Assembly (NCBI GenBank): GCA_000436035.1
Contig: FR893278.1
Location: 1-42,294 of the forward strand
Reading direction: 5' to 3'
Source of the DNA: Prevotella sp. CAG:732
Lineage (GTDB): Bacteria; Bacteroidota; Bacteroidia; Bacteroidales; Bacteroidaceae
DNA length: 42,294 nt
The position numbers and the translations under genes were made by a program. The first letter of the stretch is position 1; every line of letters begins with the position of its first letter. Below, in pieces: positions 17,666-27,064 of this stretch. The notes beneath the pieces were generated by a model. It saw nothing but the letters and a program-made list of their open reading frames with translations, was not told the origin of the DNA and did no database searches.

Positions 17666-19651
17666 ATGAAACATTACGATATAGACCAAGATATGAGATA
17701 CTTGCAGCTTCTGTCGCAGTCGTTCCCGACTGTGGCTGAGGCCAGCACAGAGATTATCAACTTACAAGCCATCCTCAACTTGCCTAAGGGAACGGAGCAT
17801 TTTCTCGCCGACATCCATGGTGAGTATGAGGCATTCCAGCACGTACTCAAGAACGCTTCCGGTAACATCAAGCGTAAGGTGAACGAACTCTTCGGAACCA
17901 CCCTGCGTGAACAGGAGAAGCGCGAACTCTGTACGCTGATTTACTATCCAGAGGAGAAGCTGGAACTAGTGAAGCAGAACGAACCAGACATCAACGACTG
18001 GTATCACATCACGCTCCACCAACTCGTAGCCGTATGCCGAGACGTATCGAGCAAATACACTCGCTCGAAAGTTCGCAAGTCGCTCCCTACCGACTTCTCT
18101 TACATCATCCAGGAGTTGCTGCATGAGCGTACCGACGACCACGACAAGGCTGCCTACGTGAATGTCATCGTAGATACCATCATCTCGACCGGCAGAGCCG
18201 ACGATTTCATCATTGCCATCGCCAATGTGATCCAGCGTCTCGCCATCGACTCCCTCCATATCCTCGGCGACATCTACGACCGTGGTCCAGGCGCACATAT
18301 CATCCTCGACACGATGAAGCGCTATCACAGTTGGGACCTCCAGTGGGGTAACCACGACATCTTGTGGATGGGTGCTGCGGCAGGCAACGACGCTTGCATC
18401 TGCAATGTGATCAGACTGAGTTTGCGATATGCCAACCTCACCACCTTGGAGGATGGCTATGGCATCAACTTGGTGCCTCTTGCCACCTTTGCGATGGAGA
18501 CATACAAGGACGACCCTTGCACGGAGTTCCTGCCTAAGTTGAATGGTGGAGCCAGCGTCTTGGACGACAAGACCCAGCGACTCACGGCACAGATGCACAA
18601 AGCCATCGCCGTCATCCAGTTCAAGGTGGAGGCACAGATTATCTCCAAGCATCCGGAATGGAAGATGGAGGGTCGCAAGCTCTTCGAGCACATCGACTAC
18701 AAGAAGGGAACCATCGAGATAGATGGCAAGGAATACGAGATGACCTCTTGCCACTTCCCTACCATCGACCCAAAGAATCCTTCCGAGCTCTCTGAGGAAG
18801 AGCTAACATTGATGAAGAAACTCCATCACTCCTTCTCCGTCTGCGAAAAGTTGCACAAGCACATCAAGGTGATGCTCCTGCATGGTTGTATGTACGCCAT
18901 CTTCAACAACAACCTCCTCTTCCACGCCTCATGTCCACTCAATGCCGACGGCAGTCTGAGAGAGGTGGAGATTTATCCAGGCAAGAAGTACAGTGGCAGA
19001 GACTTGATGCACCATACGGGCATGCAGATACGCACGGCATTCCAGCAGGATTCCGATCCCGACGAGAAAGCCTACGCCATCGACTACTTCCTATATCTCT
19101 GGTGCGGTCCCGACAGTCCACTCTTCGACAAGAGCAAGATGGCTACCTTCGAGCGTTATTTCATCACCGACAAGGAGACGCACAAGGAGGAAAAGGGCTA
19201 TTACTTCAAGTTGAGAGACAGCGAGGAGGTCATCGACCACATCATGGATGCCTTTGGGGTGACGGGACCCAACCGTCATATCATCAATGGTCACGTACCT
19301 GTGAGAACGACCAAGGGTGAGAACCCTATCAAGGCAAATGGCAAGTTGATGGTCATCGATGGTGGTTTCTCTAAAGCCTATCACAACGAGACCGGTATCG
19401 CCGGTTATACCTTGGTCTATCACTCCCGTGGTTTCCAACTCGTTCAGCACGAGCCATTCACAAGCACAGAGGATGCCATCAAGAGAGGTACCGACATCAA
19501 GAGCACCACACAGATCGTAGAGATGTCGAACCGCAGGATGCTGGTAGCCGATACCGACATAGGTGTCGAGTTGCGCAAGCAGATCGCCGACTTGGAAGAG
19601 CTTCTCTTCGCCTACCGTCATGGATTCATCAAGGAAAGAGAGAAGAAATGA
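17666..19651 (+). CDS. fbp: Fructose-1,6-bisphosphatase class III
   Basis: A 661-residue enzyme of the class III FBPase family, about the usual 640-670 residues. It hydrolyses fructose 1,6-bisphosphate to fructose 6-phosphate in gluconeogenesis. It has a calcineurin-type metallophosphatase core: FLADIHGEYEAF near residue 45 (D-x-H), HILGDIYDRGPGAH near 195-208 (GDxxDRG) and WGNHDILWMGAAAGN (GNHD), with a later NGHVPVRTTKGE supplying the remaining His. Insertions around 290-430 are typical of the family. It lies in the ligA-dNK-dNK run and is followed after 34 bp by an exported unknown. Together with the PPi-PFK at 34812-36461 it covers the fructose 6-phosphate/bisphosphate step in both directions. 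Confidence 0.93.
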   Translation: MKHYDIDQDMRYLQLLSQSFPTVAEASTEIINLQAILNLPKGTEHFLADIHGEYEAFQHVLKNASGNIKRKVNELFGTTLREQEKRELCTLIYYPEEKLELVKQNEPDINDWYHITLHQLVAVCRDVSSKYTRSKVRKSLPTDFSYIIQELLHERTDDHDKAAYVNVIVDTIISTGRADDFIIAIANVIQRLAIDSLHILGDIYDRGPGAHIILDTMKRYHSWDLQWGNHDILWMGAAAGNDACICNVIRLSLRYANLTTLEDGYGINLVPLATFAMETYKDDPCTEFLPKLNGGASVLDDKTQRLTAQMHKAIAVIQFKVEAQIISKHPEWKMEGRKLFEHIDYKKGTIEIDGKEYEMTSCHFPTIDPKNPSELSEEELTLMKKLHHSFSVCEKLHKHIKVMLLHGCMYAIFNNNLLFHASCPLNADGSLREVEIYPGKKYSGRDLMHHTGMQIRTAFQQDSDPDEKAYAIDYFLYLWCGPDSPLFDKSKMATFERYFITDKETHKEEKGYYFKLRDSEEVIDHIMDAFGVTGPNRHIINGHVPVRTTKGENPIKANGKLMVIDGGFSKAYHNETGIAGYTLVYHSRGFQLVQHEPFTSTEDAIKRGTDIKSTTQIVEMSNRRMLVADTDIGVELRKQIADLEELLFAYRHGFIKEREKK

Positions 19652-19685
19652 TATGCTGAATACATAAACTAAAATCTGCAATAAA

Positions 19686-20711
19686 ATGAAAAGATTAATG
19701 TCCATGCTTATAGTCTGCTTCATAGCCTGCGGACTACTCGTTTCTAAAGCCCAAGGCAAGCAAAACCAAAGTAAACAAACTGTAGAGGCAGACACAACCG
19801 CTACTGATACAACTTTGGACGTCATCGCCTACTTCGCAAAAGGAGACACATGCGACTATTGGATTTCCGAAACCAAATGGAAAATCAATGGCAAAGATAC
19901 GATCAAAACTACCGACATCGCAACAAAGATTCGACTTGTTGTCACAGATTCGACCGCTACAGGCTACAAAATGAATTACACATTCATGGATATCGACAAT
20001 GACACAACCACCAACTCATTGGAAGCAAAACTAGCCAACGCGATTGCCGAAAGAGTCGGAAAGACGGTCATTGGTACAACTATAGAGTTTGAAACTGATG
20101 AATATGGGACCATCACTAAAATTCATAACCTCAGTCAAATCAAGAAGCAAGCTAAAACTCTCTTCAAAGACTGCATGAAAGACCTTGCCAATATGCCAGA
20201 AATGAAATTCATGAAAGAATTAGGTTTCGACATTTCAGACATCAGCAAGAATGTGTCCACAGACGAATTGGTAGAAGGATACGTTGAAGAATTGAAAGAT
20301 TTATTTTTTTGCCATGGCAACACATATAAGATAGGAGAAACAGAAGAGCACGAAGATGCCACTGAAAATTCCTATGAGTCAGACTCCAACCGTTCCGTGT
20401 CTATCGATGAAGATGGCAATTATACAATACAGGGAGAAGTTATCAGTGTAATACCGCAATCAGACATCAAAGCGTTGCTAAGCGGTTTTGTGGGTGCCCT
20501 CAAAGACAAGAGCATCTCTGATAATTTTGAAAAAGAGTTTGATTCGCAAGTTAATGTTGATGCCAAAAACTCGTCTTGGTTTGCAATAAGCTGCTATCCT
20601 GATGGTTGGCCTTACGAAGTGATTAAGCAAAACAAAGTAAAACTGGGTGACTTGGAAAAAGTTAGCCAAACTCATATAGAAGAATGTTACTTCTCTCACA
20701 TCAAGAAGTAA
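19686..20711 (+). CDS. Exported protein of unknown function
   Basis: A 341-residue protein I do not recognise. A signal peptide spans about residues 1-23 (KRLMSMLIVCFIACGLLVSKAQG), likely cut by signal peptidase I; the FIAC inside it is a poor lipobox because the hydrophobic core continues beyond it. The mature part is rich in Thr, Asp and Lys. It has paired-strand segments near 50-130 and an acidic stretch around 225-245 (ETEEHEDATENSYESDSN). No catalytic motif is seen. The gene looks more AT-rich than fbp, 34 bp upstream, and seems to be the last gene of that transcript, ending at a shared terminator. Confidence 0.75.
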   Translation: MKRLMSMLIVCFIACGLLVSKAQGKQNQSKQTVEADTTATDTTLDVIAYFAKGDTCDYWISETKWKINGKDTIKTTDIATKIRLVVTDSTATGYKMNYTFMDIDNDTTTNSLEAKLANAIAERVGKTVIGTTIEFETDEYGTITKIHNLSQIKKQAKTLFKDCMKDLANMPEMKFMKELGFDISDISKNVSTDELVEGYVEELKDLFFCHGNTYKIGETEEHEDATENSYESDSNRSVSIDEDGNYTIQGEVISVIPQSDIKALLSGFVGALKDKSISDNFEKEFDSQVNVDAKNSSWFAISCYPDGWPYEVIKQNKVKLGDLEKVSQTHIEECYFSHIKK

Positions 20712-20742
20712 TATTATTTACCAAAAGAAAACAATAGCAAGT

Positions 20743-20810
20743 AAAAAGTTGCCATTTTGCATGTTGATATTCACAGCGAATACTTCTGCGCAAAGTGGCA
20801 ACCTTTTTTT
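20743..20810. terminator. Terminator between convergent genes
   Basis: AAAAAGTTGCCATTTTGC (20743-20760) pairs with GCAAAGTGGCAACCTTTTTTT, giving a stem flanked by A- and T-tracts that can end transcription from both sides. Confidence 0.75.
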
Positions 20811-20822
20811 ATTGTTTACCTC

Positions 20823-23348
20823 TTACATCTTCTCTTCCCCATACATCTCTTTCCACCAAGAGCCATCATCCTGAAGCCATTTGGCAAACCAAGCGAAGAT
20901 GGTGTCTTGCCACTTGATTCGTTTCTGATAGTCGGTGATGTGATGATCCTCTCCATTCACCAGCACCATGGCAGTAGGATGGTTCAAGAGTTTCAGAGCT
21001 GTATAAAGTTGGATGCTCTCGCCCACTGGCACATTATGATCTGCCGTGCCATGGAGGAAAAGTAATGGCGTGTGAATTTTGTCGGCATTATAGAGCGGAC
21101 TCTGATCTACAAAGAGATGCTTGTTGGTCCATGGATACTCGTTTGCCATCGACACCTCACTATAACTATAGCCCCAATAGCCCTCACCCCAATAACTGGT
21201 GTGGTCGCTGATGCCAGCATGGGAAATGGCTGCGGCGAAGAGGTCGGTCTGAGTCTGAAGATACTGAGTCATAAAACCACCATAGCTGGCACCGATACAG
21301 CCTATCTTCTTACGGTTCACATAATGGTGCTCATCACAGAAAGCCTTCGTGCTCGCAATGATGTCCTCTGCTACACCTTCACCTGCCGTATCCACATGTC
21401 GAGCTGAGAATTTCTGTCCAAAACCGGTAGCACCACTTGGATTGATCACCAAGACCACATATCCCATCGCAGCATATACATGATGAGGATAACGACTTTG
21501 GAACATACGACTTGTAGGACTACAACCGCCGTAATAATTGACTACCATGGGATACTTCTTGTTGGCATCGAAGTGAGGCGGCAGATAGTAACGGCAGCAT
21601 AAGGTGTCTCCTCGGGAATTGATGTAGTTCCAAGCCTTGCAATCACCTAGCTCGACATTCTTCAAAGCCTCACGCCCAAAGTCCTCCATCAACTGTCCCT
21701 TCAATGTTTTTATATTCATCTTGTAAAGTCGATCTGCATTGGATGCACTCTGACCGGAGAAAGCCATCTCACCTGATGACGTGGCAACAGAGAAACTCTT
21801 GACATATTCTTCTGGCGACTGAATGAGCGTAAATTTTCCACTCTTTGGGTTAAGTTGGAAGAGATGCACGCAGTCTTTATCCTCAGCCGAGAAATAGATA
21901 TTGCCATCCCCCTTGCTCCACTCCACACTCTGTACATTTGGATTGAAGTCCTTGGTCAGTGGGCGCACCTTCTTGTCTGCCAGCGACATGACGTAGAGTT
22001 GAGTATCTATCATACTAGGTGTCTGACCTTCGTCCACATTCTTTCCAATGCCATCAAATGCCTCTGGCGAACCCGTAAGCAACACACTCTTGCCATCTGG
22101 AGAAAAGTATGCGCCACTCACAAATCCATCCTTATCTACCAAAGTATCAGCCTGTAAGGTATTGAGGTCGAGACGATAGATGGAAGTCAGGGTGGTAGGA
22201 CGCTTGGTGAGTCGTTCCTCGCTCTTACTCATCAGAATGTAACGAGAATCGGCAGAGATGTCATTGAGATAAACATTGTGATAACCAAACGTGAGTGGTT
22301 GCATGACACCTGTAGCCAAGTCGTATTTGGCTAGGCTGCTTCGTTCTCTCCATCCCGGTTGTCTATCATCAGGCGACTTGATGTCAAATACCTGTGCATC
22401 CTTCTTTCTACCCTCAGTCGTAACAGTAAAAACCAGCGACTTCTCATCAGGCGTGAACTGGAAATAACCTTCAGGCAACTCCTCCACCAAAACTTCACGT
22501 TGCATATTAAGCGGATTGACGGTGATGAGCTGTAACTTGCCCTCGCTGTTCTTTTCCGTAAAATAGTATCTATTGGTTCGAGGCATCCATGCGATACGCT
22601 CGTCAAAGGAGGCAACAATTTGGTTGGTAAGACAATTACGCAATTCATTCTTCACATGATTATTGCCTTGATTGTCAAGCCATGTCTTACGATCGATGAC
22701 AAACTTTCCGTTAGGTGAGATGGAAACACCAGAACAAGTCGGAATCTGCATCACGTCATAAATATTGTATGCACGCTTCGCCGACGATGATGTTGCGCCA
22801 ATAATGACGGCTTTCCCATCCTCTGCCGTAATGCTTACATGGCAAGGACCAGCATTAACAGACGTTGTCCCTTCGGAGTTCGAGGACGAAGATGAAGGAG
22901 ACAGTTTCGTTGTCAGATATTTGATGACAACGGTATGATTCGATGGCATCAATGTCATCTCAGACTTGCCACCATTTGCTTTCACTGGTTCACCATCCAC
23001 AAACAAGCGATAATCCTTCAAGCCGTTCACCGCAATTGTTACCTTAGTACGAGAGGTATTGGTAAATGTAAATGAACTGAGATGCAAGGCATCCTGACCG
23101 CCATTGGGAAGCACAGATACAGTCTTTGCTTGGTTCAGCACGCTCAAGTTGAGCGGTGAATCGAGCACGCCGTCCATCGAGTATTTCTCAGCTTTCACGT
23201 TCACACTATCAGCCATCCAAGGCACACTGACCGGATAAGGACCGGCATATTTAAATTTTTGGACTTCAATACTTTCTGCATTTACATTCAAGGAAGCCAT
23301 CAATGCTGCGCTCATCAAGAAAGCAGCGATTCTAGATTTTGGTATCAT
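20823..23348 (-). CDS. Secreted S9 (prolyl oligopeptidase/DPP-like) peptidase
   Basis: An 841-residue serine peptidase. The signal peptide is residues 1-24. Residues about 25-150 form an extra beta-rich domain, separated by a Ser-rich linker (150-160, PSSSSSNSEG) from a beta-propeller (about 195-580). The C-terminal alpha/beta hydrolase has GASYGG with Ser688, HGTADHNVP with Asp770, and GEDHH with His802, a complete triad. It should trim proline- or alanine-containing peptides in the periplasm or at the surface, feeding peptide-based nutrition common in this group. Classical DPP IV proteins have about 730 residues and lack the extra N-terminal domain. It lies downstream of the PAP2 gene on the same strand, with a weak hairpin between. 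Confidence 0.88.
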   Translation of the reverse strand: MIPKSRIAAFLMSAALMASLNVNAESIEVQKFKYAGPYPVSVPWMADSVNVKAEKYSMDGVLDSPLNLSVLNQAKTVSVLPNGGQDALHLSSFTFTNTSRTKVTIAVNGLKDYRLFVDGEPVKANGGKSEMTLMPSNHTVVIKYLTTKLSPSSSSSNSEGTTSVNAGPCHVSITAEDGKAVIIGATSSSAKRAYNIYDVMQIPTCSGVSISPNGKFVIDRKTWLDNQGNNHVKNELRNCLTNQIVASFDERIAWMPRTNRYYFTEKNSEGKLQLITVNPLNMQREVLVEELPEGYFQFTPDEKSLVFTVTTEGRKKDAQVFDIKSPDDRQPGWRERSSLAKYDLATGVMQPLTFGYHNVYLNDISADSRYILMSKSEERLTKRPTTLTSIYRLDLNTLQADTLVDKDGFVSGAYFSPDGKSVLLTGSPEAFDGIGKNVDEGQTPSMIDTQLYVMSLADKKVRPLTKDFNPNVQSVEWSKGDGNIYFSAEDKDCVHLFQLNPKSGKFTLIQSPEEYVKSFSVATSSGEMAFSGQSASNADRLYKMNIKTLKGQLMEDFGREALKNVELGDCKAWNYINSRGDTLCCRYYLPPHFDANKKYPMVVNYYGGCSPTSRMFQSRYPHHVYAAMGYVVLVINPSGATGFGQKFSARHVDTAGEGVAEDIIASTKAFCDEHHYVNRKKIGCIGASYGGFMTQYLQTQTDLFAAAISHAGISDHTSYWGEGYWGYSYSEVSMANEYPWTNKHLFVDQSPLYNADKIHTPLLFLHGTADHNVPVGESIQLYTALKLLNHPTAMVLVNGEDHHITDYQKRIKWQDTIFAWFAKWLQDDGSWWKEMYGEEKM

Positions 23349-23376
23349 ATAATATATCTTTTATTATTCAAACATT

Positions 23377-23399
23377 AAAAAGCTAAACTTCAGCTTTTG
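23377..23399 (-). terminator. Weak hairpin terminator after the PAP2 gene
   Basis: On the minus strand AAAAGCT, a 7-nt loop, then AGCTTTTT. The stem is short with few G/C pairs, so readthrough into the peptidase gene is likely. Confidence 0.45.
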
Positions 23400-23408
23400 T
23401 CATTCATT

Positions 23409-24020
23409 CTAAAGGCGAGCTACCAACGTCATTCCCATTGGTGCAACAGAAAGGCTGACATCTTGTTTCTTTTTTTTACCCTTTCCCAAGATGATATCAC
23501 CTATCCAATATCCAGCTTCTGCAGAAGCAACGCCAATGGCTACACCCGCTACAACATCCCCCCAATGATGGCGATTGCGACGCACTCTATCCACAGCCAC
23601 TGTGGTAGCCACAGCATATCCCGCGACACCTATCCAAGGCGACACTTTACGATACTCATGCATCAATGTGGTAGCACCACAAAAGGCTACAGCCGTATGT
23701 CCCGACGGAAACGAATGGTTGTCGGTGCCATCTGGTCGCATTTCATGTATTGTATGCTTGAGGGAATAAGTGACAGCAGCGTTGATGCCAAACGATACAA
23801 CCGATACCGTAAGTCGTCGTTTCCAAGAACTCTCAGCTGGTACACCCAAGAGTTTTAGTCCGAAGACAGCAGCCGTAGGAACATACTCCAACACATTGTC
23901 GATGCCATCGCCATGATAGCTCTTATACTGATGAGCGACAGGCTCACTCACCTCCTGAGCCAAACAACCATTGCTTATCAAGAGCGATAAGGTGAATATT
24001 GCTAATCTTTTACTATTCAT
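23409..24020 (-). CDS. PAP2-family phosphatase
   Basis: A 203-residue membrane-associated phosphatase. The start at 24020 is chosen because it opens a signal/anchor segment (NSKRLAIFTLSLLISNGCLAQ); a start nine codons upstream is possible. The three PAP2 motifs are present: Lys88 with Arg95-Pro96 (KHTIHEMRP), SGH at 106-108 (SFPSGHTAVAF), and Arg145, His151 and Asp155 (RVRRNRHHWGD). Several short hydrophobic helices surround them. Likely substrates are lipid phosphates such as undecaprenyl pyrophosphate or phosphatidylglycerol phosphate, with the active site in the periplasm; the exact lipid cannot be decided. It is divergent from the symporter gene and upstream of the S9 peptidase gene. Confidence 0.85.
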   Translation of the reverse strand: MNSKRLAIFTLSLLISNGCLAQEVSEPVAHQYKSYHGDGIDNVLEYVPTAAVFGLKLLGVPAESSWKRRLTVSVVSFGINAAVTYSLKHTIHEMRPDGTDNHSFPSGHTAVAFCGATTLMHEYRKVSPWIGVAGYAVATTVAVDRVRRNRHHWGDVVAGVAIGVASAEAGYWIGDIILGKGKKKKQDVSLSVAPMGMTLVARL

Positions 24021-24105
24021 ACTGCAAAAGTAGGCAAAATAATCCAATTACGAGCATTTTAGAGTTAAAAAACAAAAAATACTCGTTCTTCCCTTACATT
24101 TTGAT

Positions 24106-24113
24106 TAATTTTG
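24106..24113 (+). promoter_or_regulatory. -7 box of the symporter gene
   Basis: TAATTTTG followed by CAAAG, about 46 bp upstream of the start at 24160. No good -33 box is visible. Confidence 0.5.
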
Positions 24114-24159
24114 CAAAGAAAAAGTAAAAGTTTCATATCAAAAAGATACAAAGATAAGA

Positions 24160-25314
24160 ATGAAAAGAATGCAGATACCGCTACTCGGCAAGATAATCAT
24201 CGCCATCGTATTGGGCGTCGTACTGGGAAATGTTCTCACGGAAGAATGGGTAAGACTTTTCCTCACCTTCAATGGTATTTTCAGTCAGTTTTTGGGCTTT
24301 ATGATACCTCTTATCATTATCGGACTAGTGACTCCAGCTATTGCCGACATCGGTCATGGAGCTGGCAAATTGCTCCTCGTCACTGTGGGCTTGGCATTTG
24401 CCGACACCATCTTGGCAGGTTTATTGGCTTACGGAACGGGATCGCTATGCTTTCCTGACATGGTAGCTCGCACAGGACATGTAACCGTAGATAAAATAGA
24501 GGAACTCAAACCGTTCTTCGAACTGAAAATACCAGCCATGGTGGATGTGATGAGTGCACTTGTATTCTCCTTTATCGCTGGCATTGGTATTGCCTACAAA
24601 TCGAGCCGCACAATGCACAATGTCTTCAGAGAATTCAAGGACATCATATCGGGCGTCATCTCCAAGATCATCATTCCTCTCTTGCCACTTTATATCTTCG
24701 GCATCTTCCTCAACATGACGTTTACTGGAGAGGCATATCGCATCTTGGTGGTCTTTGCCCAAATCATCCTCGTCATTTTGGTACTCCACGTGGTTATCTT
24801 ACTATATGAGTTTGTGATAGCAGGCGGATTATCTCACAAGAACCCTTTACGGTTGTTGTTCAACATGTTGCCTGCCTATTTTACGGCACTCGGCACCTCC
24901 TCATCAGCAGCCACGATACCTGTCACATTGAAGCAAACACTGAAGAATGGCGTCACCGACGGCATAGCCGGATTTACGGTTCCTCTTTGCGCCACCATCC
25001 ACCTATCTGGTTCGATGATGAAAATCACTTGTTGCGCCCTCACAATCTGTATGCTCAATGGAATGCCACACGGCTTGCCGCTTTTCCTCAACTTCATCTT
25101 CGTGCTCTCCGTCTGTATGGTTGCAGCCCCTGGAGTACCAGGAGGAGCCGTCATGGCAGCCCTTGGTCCACTCGCTTCTGTCTTGGGTTTCGATGCCGAC
25201 ATGCAAGCACTCATGATAGCTTTGTATATCGCCATGGATAGCTTCGGCACAGCTTGCAACGTGACTGGAGACGGTGCTATCGCCATCGTGGTCGATAAGA
25301 TTTTCAGAAAGTGA
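24160..25314 (+). CDS. DAACS-family Na+/H+:amino acid or dicarboxylate symporter
   Basis: A 384-residue member of the dicarboxylate/amino acid:cation symporter family (GltPh, SstT). It has about eight hydrophobic helices, the serine-rich hairpin-1 motif (GTSSSAATIPVTL, about residues 247-259), hairpin-2 (TIHLSGSMM) and the helix-8 signature DSFGTACNVTGD with Asp360, Asn367 and Asp371. At the place of GltPh Arg397, which binds the side-chain carboxylate of aspartate, this protein has Gly363, arguing against an acidic amino acid and for a neutral or other substrate. It is divergent from the PAP2 gene; a radical SAM gene follows after 42 bp. The substrate is inferred from one residue only. Confidence 0.85.
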   Translation: MKRMQIPLLGKIIIAIVLGVVLGNVLTEEWVRLFLTFNGIFSQFLGFMIPLIIIGLVTPAIADIGHGAGKLLLVTVGLAFADTILAGLLAYGTGSLCFPDMVARTGHVTVDKIEELKPFFELKIPAMVDVMSALVFSFIAGIGIAYKSSRTMHNVFREFKDIISGVISKIIIPLLPLYIFGIFLNMTFTGEAYRILVVFAQIILVILVLHVVILLYEFVIAGGLSHKNPLRLLFNMLPAYFTALGTSSSAATIPVTLKQTLKNGVTDGIAGFTVPLCATIHLSGSMMKITCCALTICMLNGMPHGLPLFLNFIFVLSVCMVAAPGVPGGAVMAALGPLASVLGFDADMQALMIALYIAMDSFGTACNVTGDGAIAIVVDKIFRK

Positions 25315-25356
25315 TATTTACTATTAATTCATTATTATTTATAATTTCATTCGTCT

Positions 25357-26124
25357 ATGTCAACGATTATTTATCCCTCCCCTATATTTGGTCCTGTGAA
25401 CTCCCGCAGATTGGGTGTTTCACTGGGCATCAATCTCATGCCAGACGATGGCAAAGTTTGTTCATTCGACTGCCTCTATTGTGAATGCGGCTTCAATGCT
25501 GATTTCCGACCTACTCACAAACGTCCTACTCGTGAACAAGTGAAAGCAGGACTTGCCGAGGTCTTAGAGAATCGACACAAGAATCACGAGCCTCTCGACG
25601 ACATAACTTTCGCAGGTAATGGTGAGCCTACAGGACATCCCGACTTCAAGGCTATCGTAGAGGACACAGTGGCTGTACGCAACCAGTATTTTCCAGAGGC
25701 AAAACTCTCTGTTCTCAGCAATTCCACCTATATATATAAGGAGGAAGTGCGGGAGGCCCTCATGCTTGTCGATAACAATATCTTGAAGCTCGACACGGTC
25801 GATATGGATTACATCAAGAAGTTGGACCGTCCACAGCAGCCTAACTATGATGTGAAGGAAATCATCAAGTATCTCAAGATGTTCAAAGGTCATGTCATCA
25901 TTCAGACGATGTTTCTTCGTGGAGATAATATGGACAATACTACCGAGAAATATATAGGTCCTTGGCTCGAAGCAGTAAAAGACATACAGCCAGAGAAAGT
26001 AATGGTCTATACCATTGACCGTGAGACTCCAGATAAGAAGTTGGAGAAAGCACCACGTGAAGTGCTCGATGCCATCAAGACTCGTGTAGAAGCCCTCGGC
26101 ATCCCTTGCACTGCCAGTTATTAA
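25357..26124 (+). CDS. Radical SAM protein, COG0731-like
   Basis: A 255-residue radical SAM enzyme. The cluster motif is CSFDCLYC (Cys35, Cys39, Cys42), with one extra Cys44 right after it. FAGNGEPTGHPDF (about 86-98) is the GGE-like SAM-binding strand. The opening GPVNSRRLGVSLGINLMP is typical of the COG0731 'Fe-S oxidoreductase' group, related in the core to wybutosine-synthesis proteins but lacking their other domains. The reaction is not known. It lies in a tight run with the symporter upstream and a vitamin B6 kinase-like gene 73 bp downstream. Confidence 0.85.
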   Translation: MSTIIYPSPIFGPVNSRRLGVSLGINLMPDDGKVCSFDCLYCECGFNADFRPTHKRPTREQVKAGLAEVLENRHKNHEPLDDITFAGNGEPTGHPDFKAIVEDTVAVRNQYFPEAKLSVLSNSTYIYKEEVREALMLVDNNILKLDTVDMDYIKKLDRPQQPNYDVKEIIKYLKMFKGHVIIQTMFLRGDNMDNTTEKYIGPWLEAVKDIQPEKVMVYTIDRETPDKKLEKAPREVLDAIKTRVEALGIPCTASY

Positions 26125-26197
26125 ACCATTCAACTTCCACTTTTGCAGTTATTTAGTTGAAAGAGAGAAAGAAAACGAGATAAGAGAAAAATAAAGA

Positions 26198-27019
26198 ATG
26201 AAAGAGAAAAGCAACATTCTGATTGTCAGCGATATGTGCGGCTACGGAAAGGTATCAGCGGCTGTACAAATGCCCATATTGTCATATATGGGACACGATG
26301 TATTCAATCTGCCCACAATGCTCATCAGCAATACATTCCCATACGGCAAGTATGCTATCCTAGAATGTACTTCCTACATCGAGGAAGCCCTCCAAAAATG
26401 GAATGAGCTTGGCATACATTTCGATGCTATCACCACTGGTTTTATCCCTTCCGAGCAACAGGCGCAACTTATCGCTCGCTATTGCAGAGAGCAAGCTGCA
26501 TTGGGAACAGAGATATTCGTTGATCCCGTTATGGGCGACTATGGCAAACTCTATGGCGGAGCCAATGAGGGCACCATCCGCTGCATGAGAGAGATGCTCA
26601 GTGTGGCGCACCTCTGTTTTCCTAACTATACAGAAGCCTGCCTGCTCACAGGTGCTGAATATAGCGAGAAAGGAATCTCGAAGAGCGAAGCATACGAACT
26701 GGTCAACCAACTGAGAGAAATAGGTTCGTTATCAGTGCTCATCACTTCTTGCATCGTGGACGGTCAGCATGCTGTTGTGGGATTCAATCACGAGACTGAC
26801 GAATATTTTGTCTTGCCATACGATGAGATTCCTGTACAATTTCCCGGTACAGGTGACATTTTCTCCAGCATCATTGAGGGAAGGCTCACCGATGGCGACA
26901 ACCTACAGCATGCCACCCGTGTCGCCATGGATACCTTGCGCAACTGGATAGACATCAACAAAGGCAACGAGGACAAGAACCGTGGCATTCCTATTGAGCG
27001 CCATCTAGCTGACTTGTAA
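26198..27019 (+). CDS. Pyridoxal/pyridoxamine kinase-like (ribokinase superfamily)
   Basis: A 273-residue ribokinase-fold kinase resembling PdxY/PdxK. The N-terminus has SDMCGYGKVSAAVQMPILSYMG, where the B6 kinases read S..V.GhvG.saav..l...G. DPVMGDYGKLY (about 110-120) is the DPVxGD motif of B6 kinases, and PGTGDIFSS gives the anion hole and catalytic Asp220. It should phosphorylate pyridoxal, pyridoxine or pyridoxamine in salvage of the cofactor. The N-terminal differences (CGYGK instead of the usual VxGhVG) leave room for another substrate. Genes on either side are 73 and 45 bp away, so it is likely part of one transcript with the radical SAM and HrpB genes. Confidence 0.8.
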   Translation: MKEKSNILIVSDMCGYGKVSAAVQMPILSYMGHDVFNLPTMLISNTFPYGKYAILECTSYIEEALQKWNELGIHFDAITTGFIPSEQQAQLIARYCREQAALGTEIFVDPVMGDYGKLYGGANEGTIRCMREMLSVAHLCFPNYTEACLLTGAEYSEKGISKSEAYELVNQLREIGSLSVLITSCIVDGQHAVVGFNHETDEYFVLPYDEIPVQFPGTGDIFSSIIEGRLTDGDNLQHATRVAMDTLRNWIDINKGNEDKNRGIPIERHLADL

Positions 27020-27064
27020 CAGATAGAAGTTTCGCAAGTGATAGAAGTTAAGTAACCGACAGAT

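Noticed and set aside
24025..24032. TACTTTTG as promoter for the PAP2 gene
   Set aside because: It would start transcription at or after the chosen start codon and has no -33 box at the right distance.
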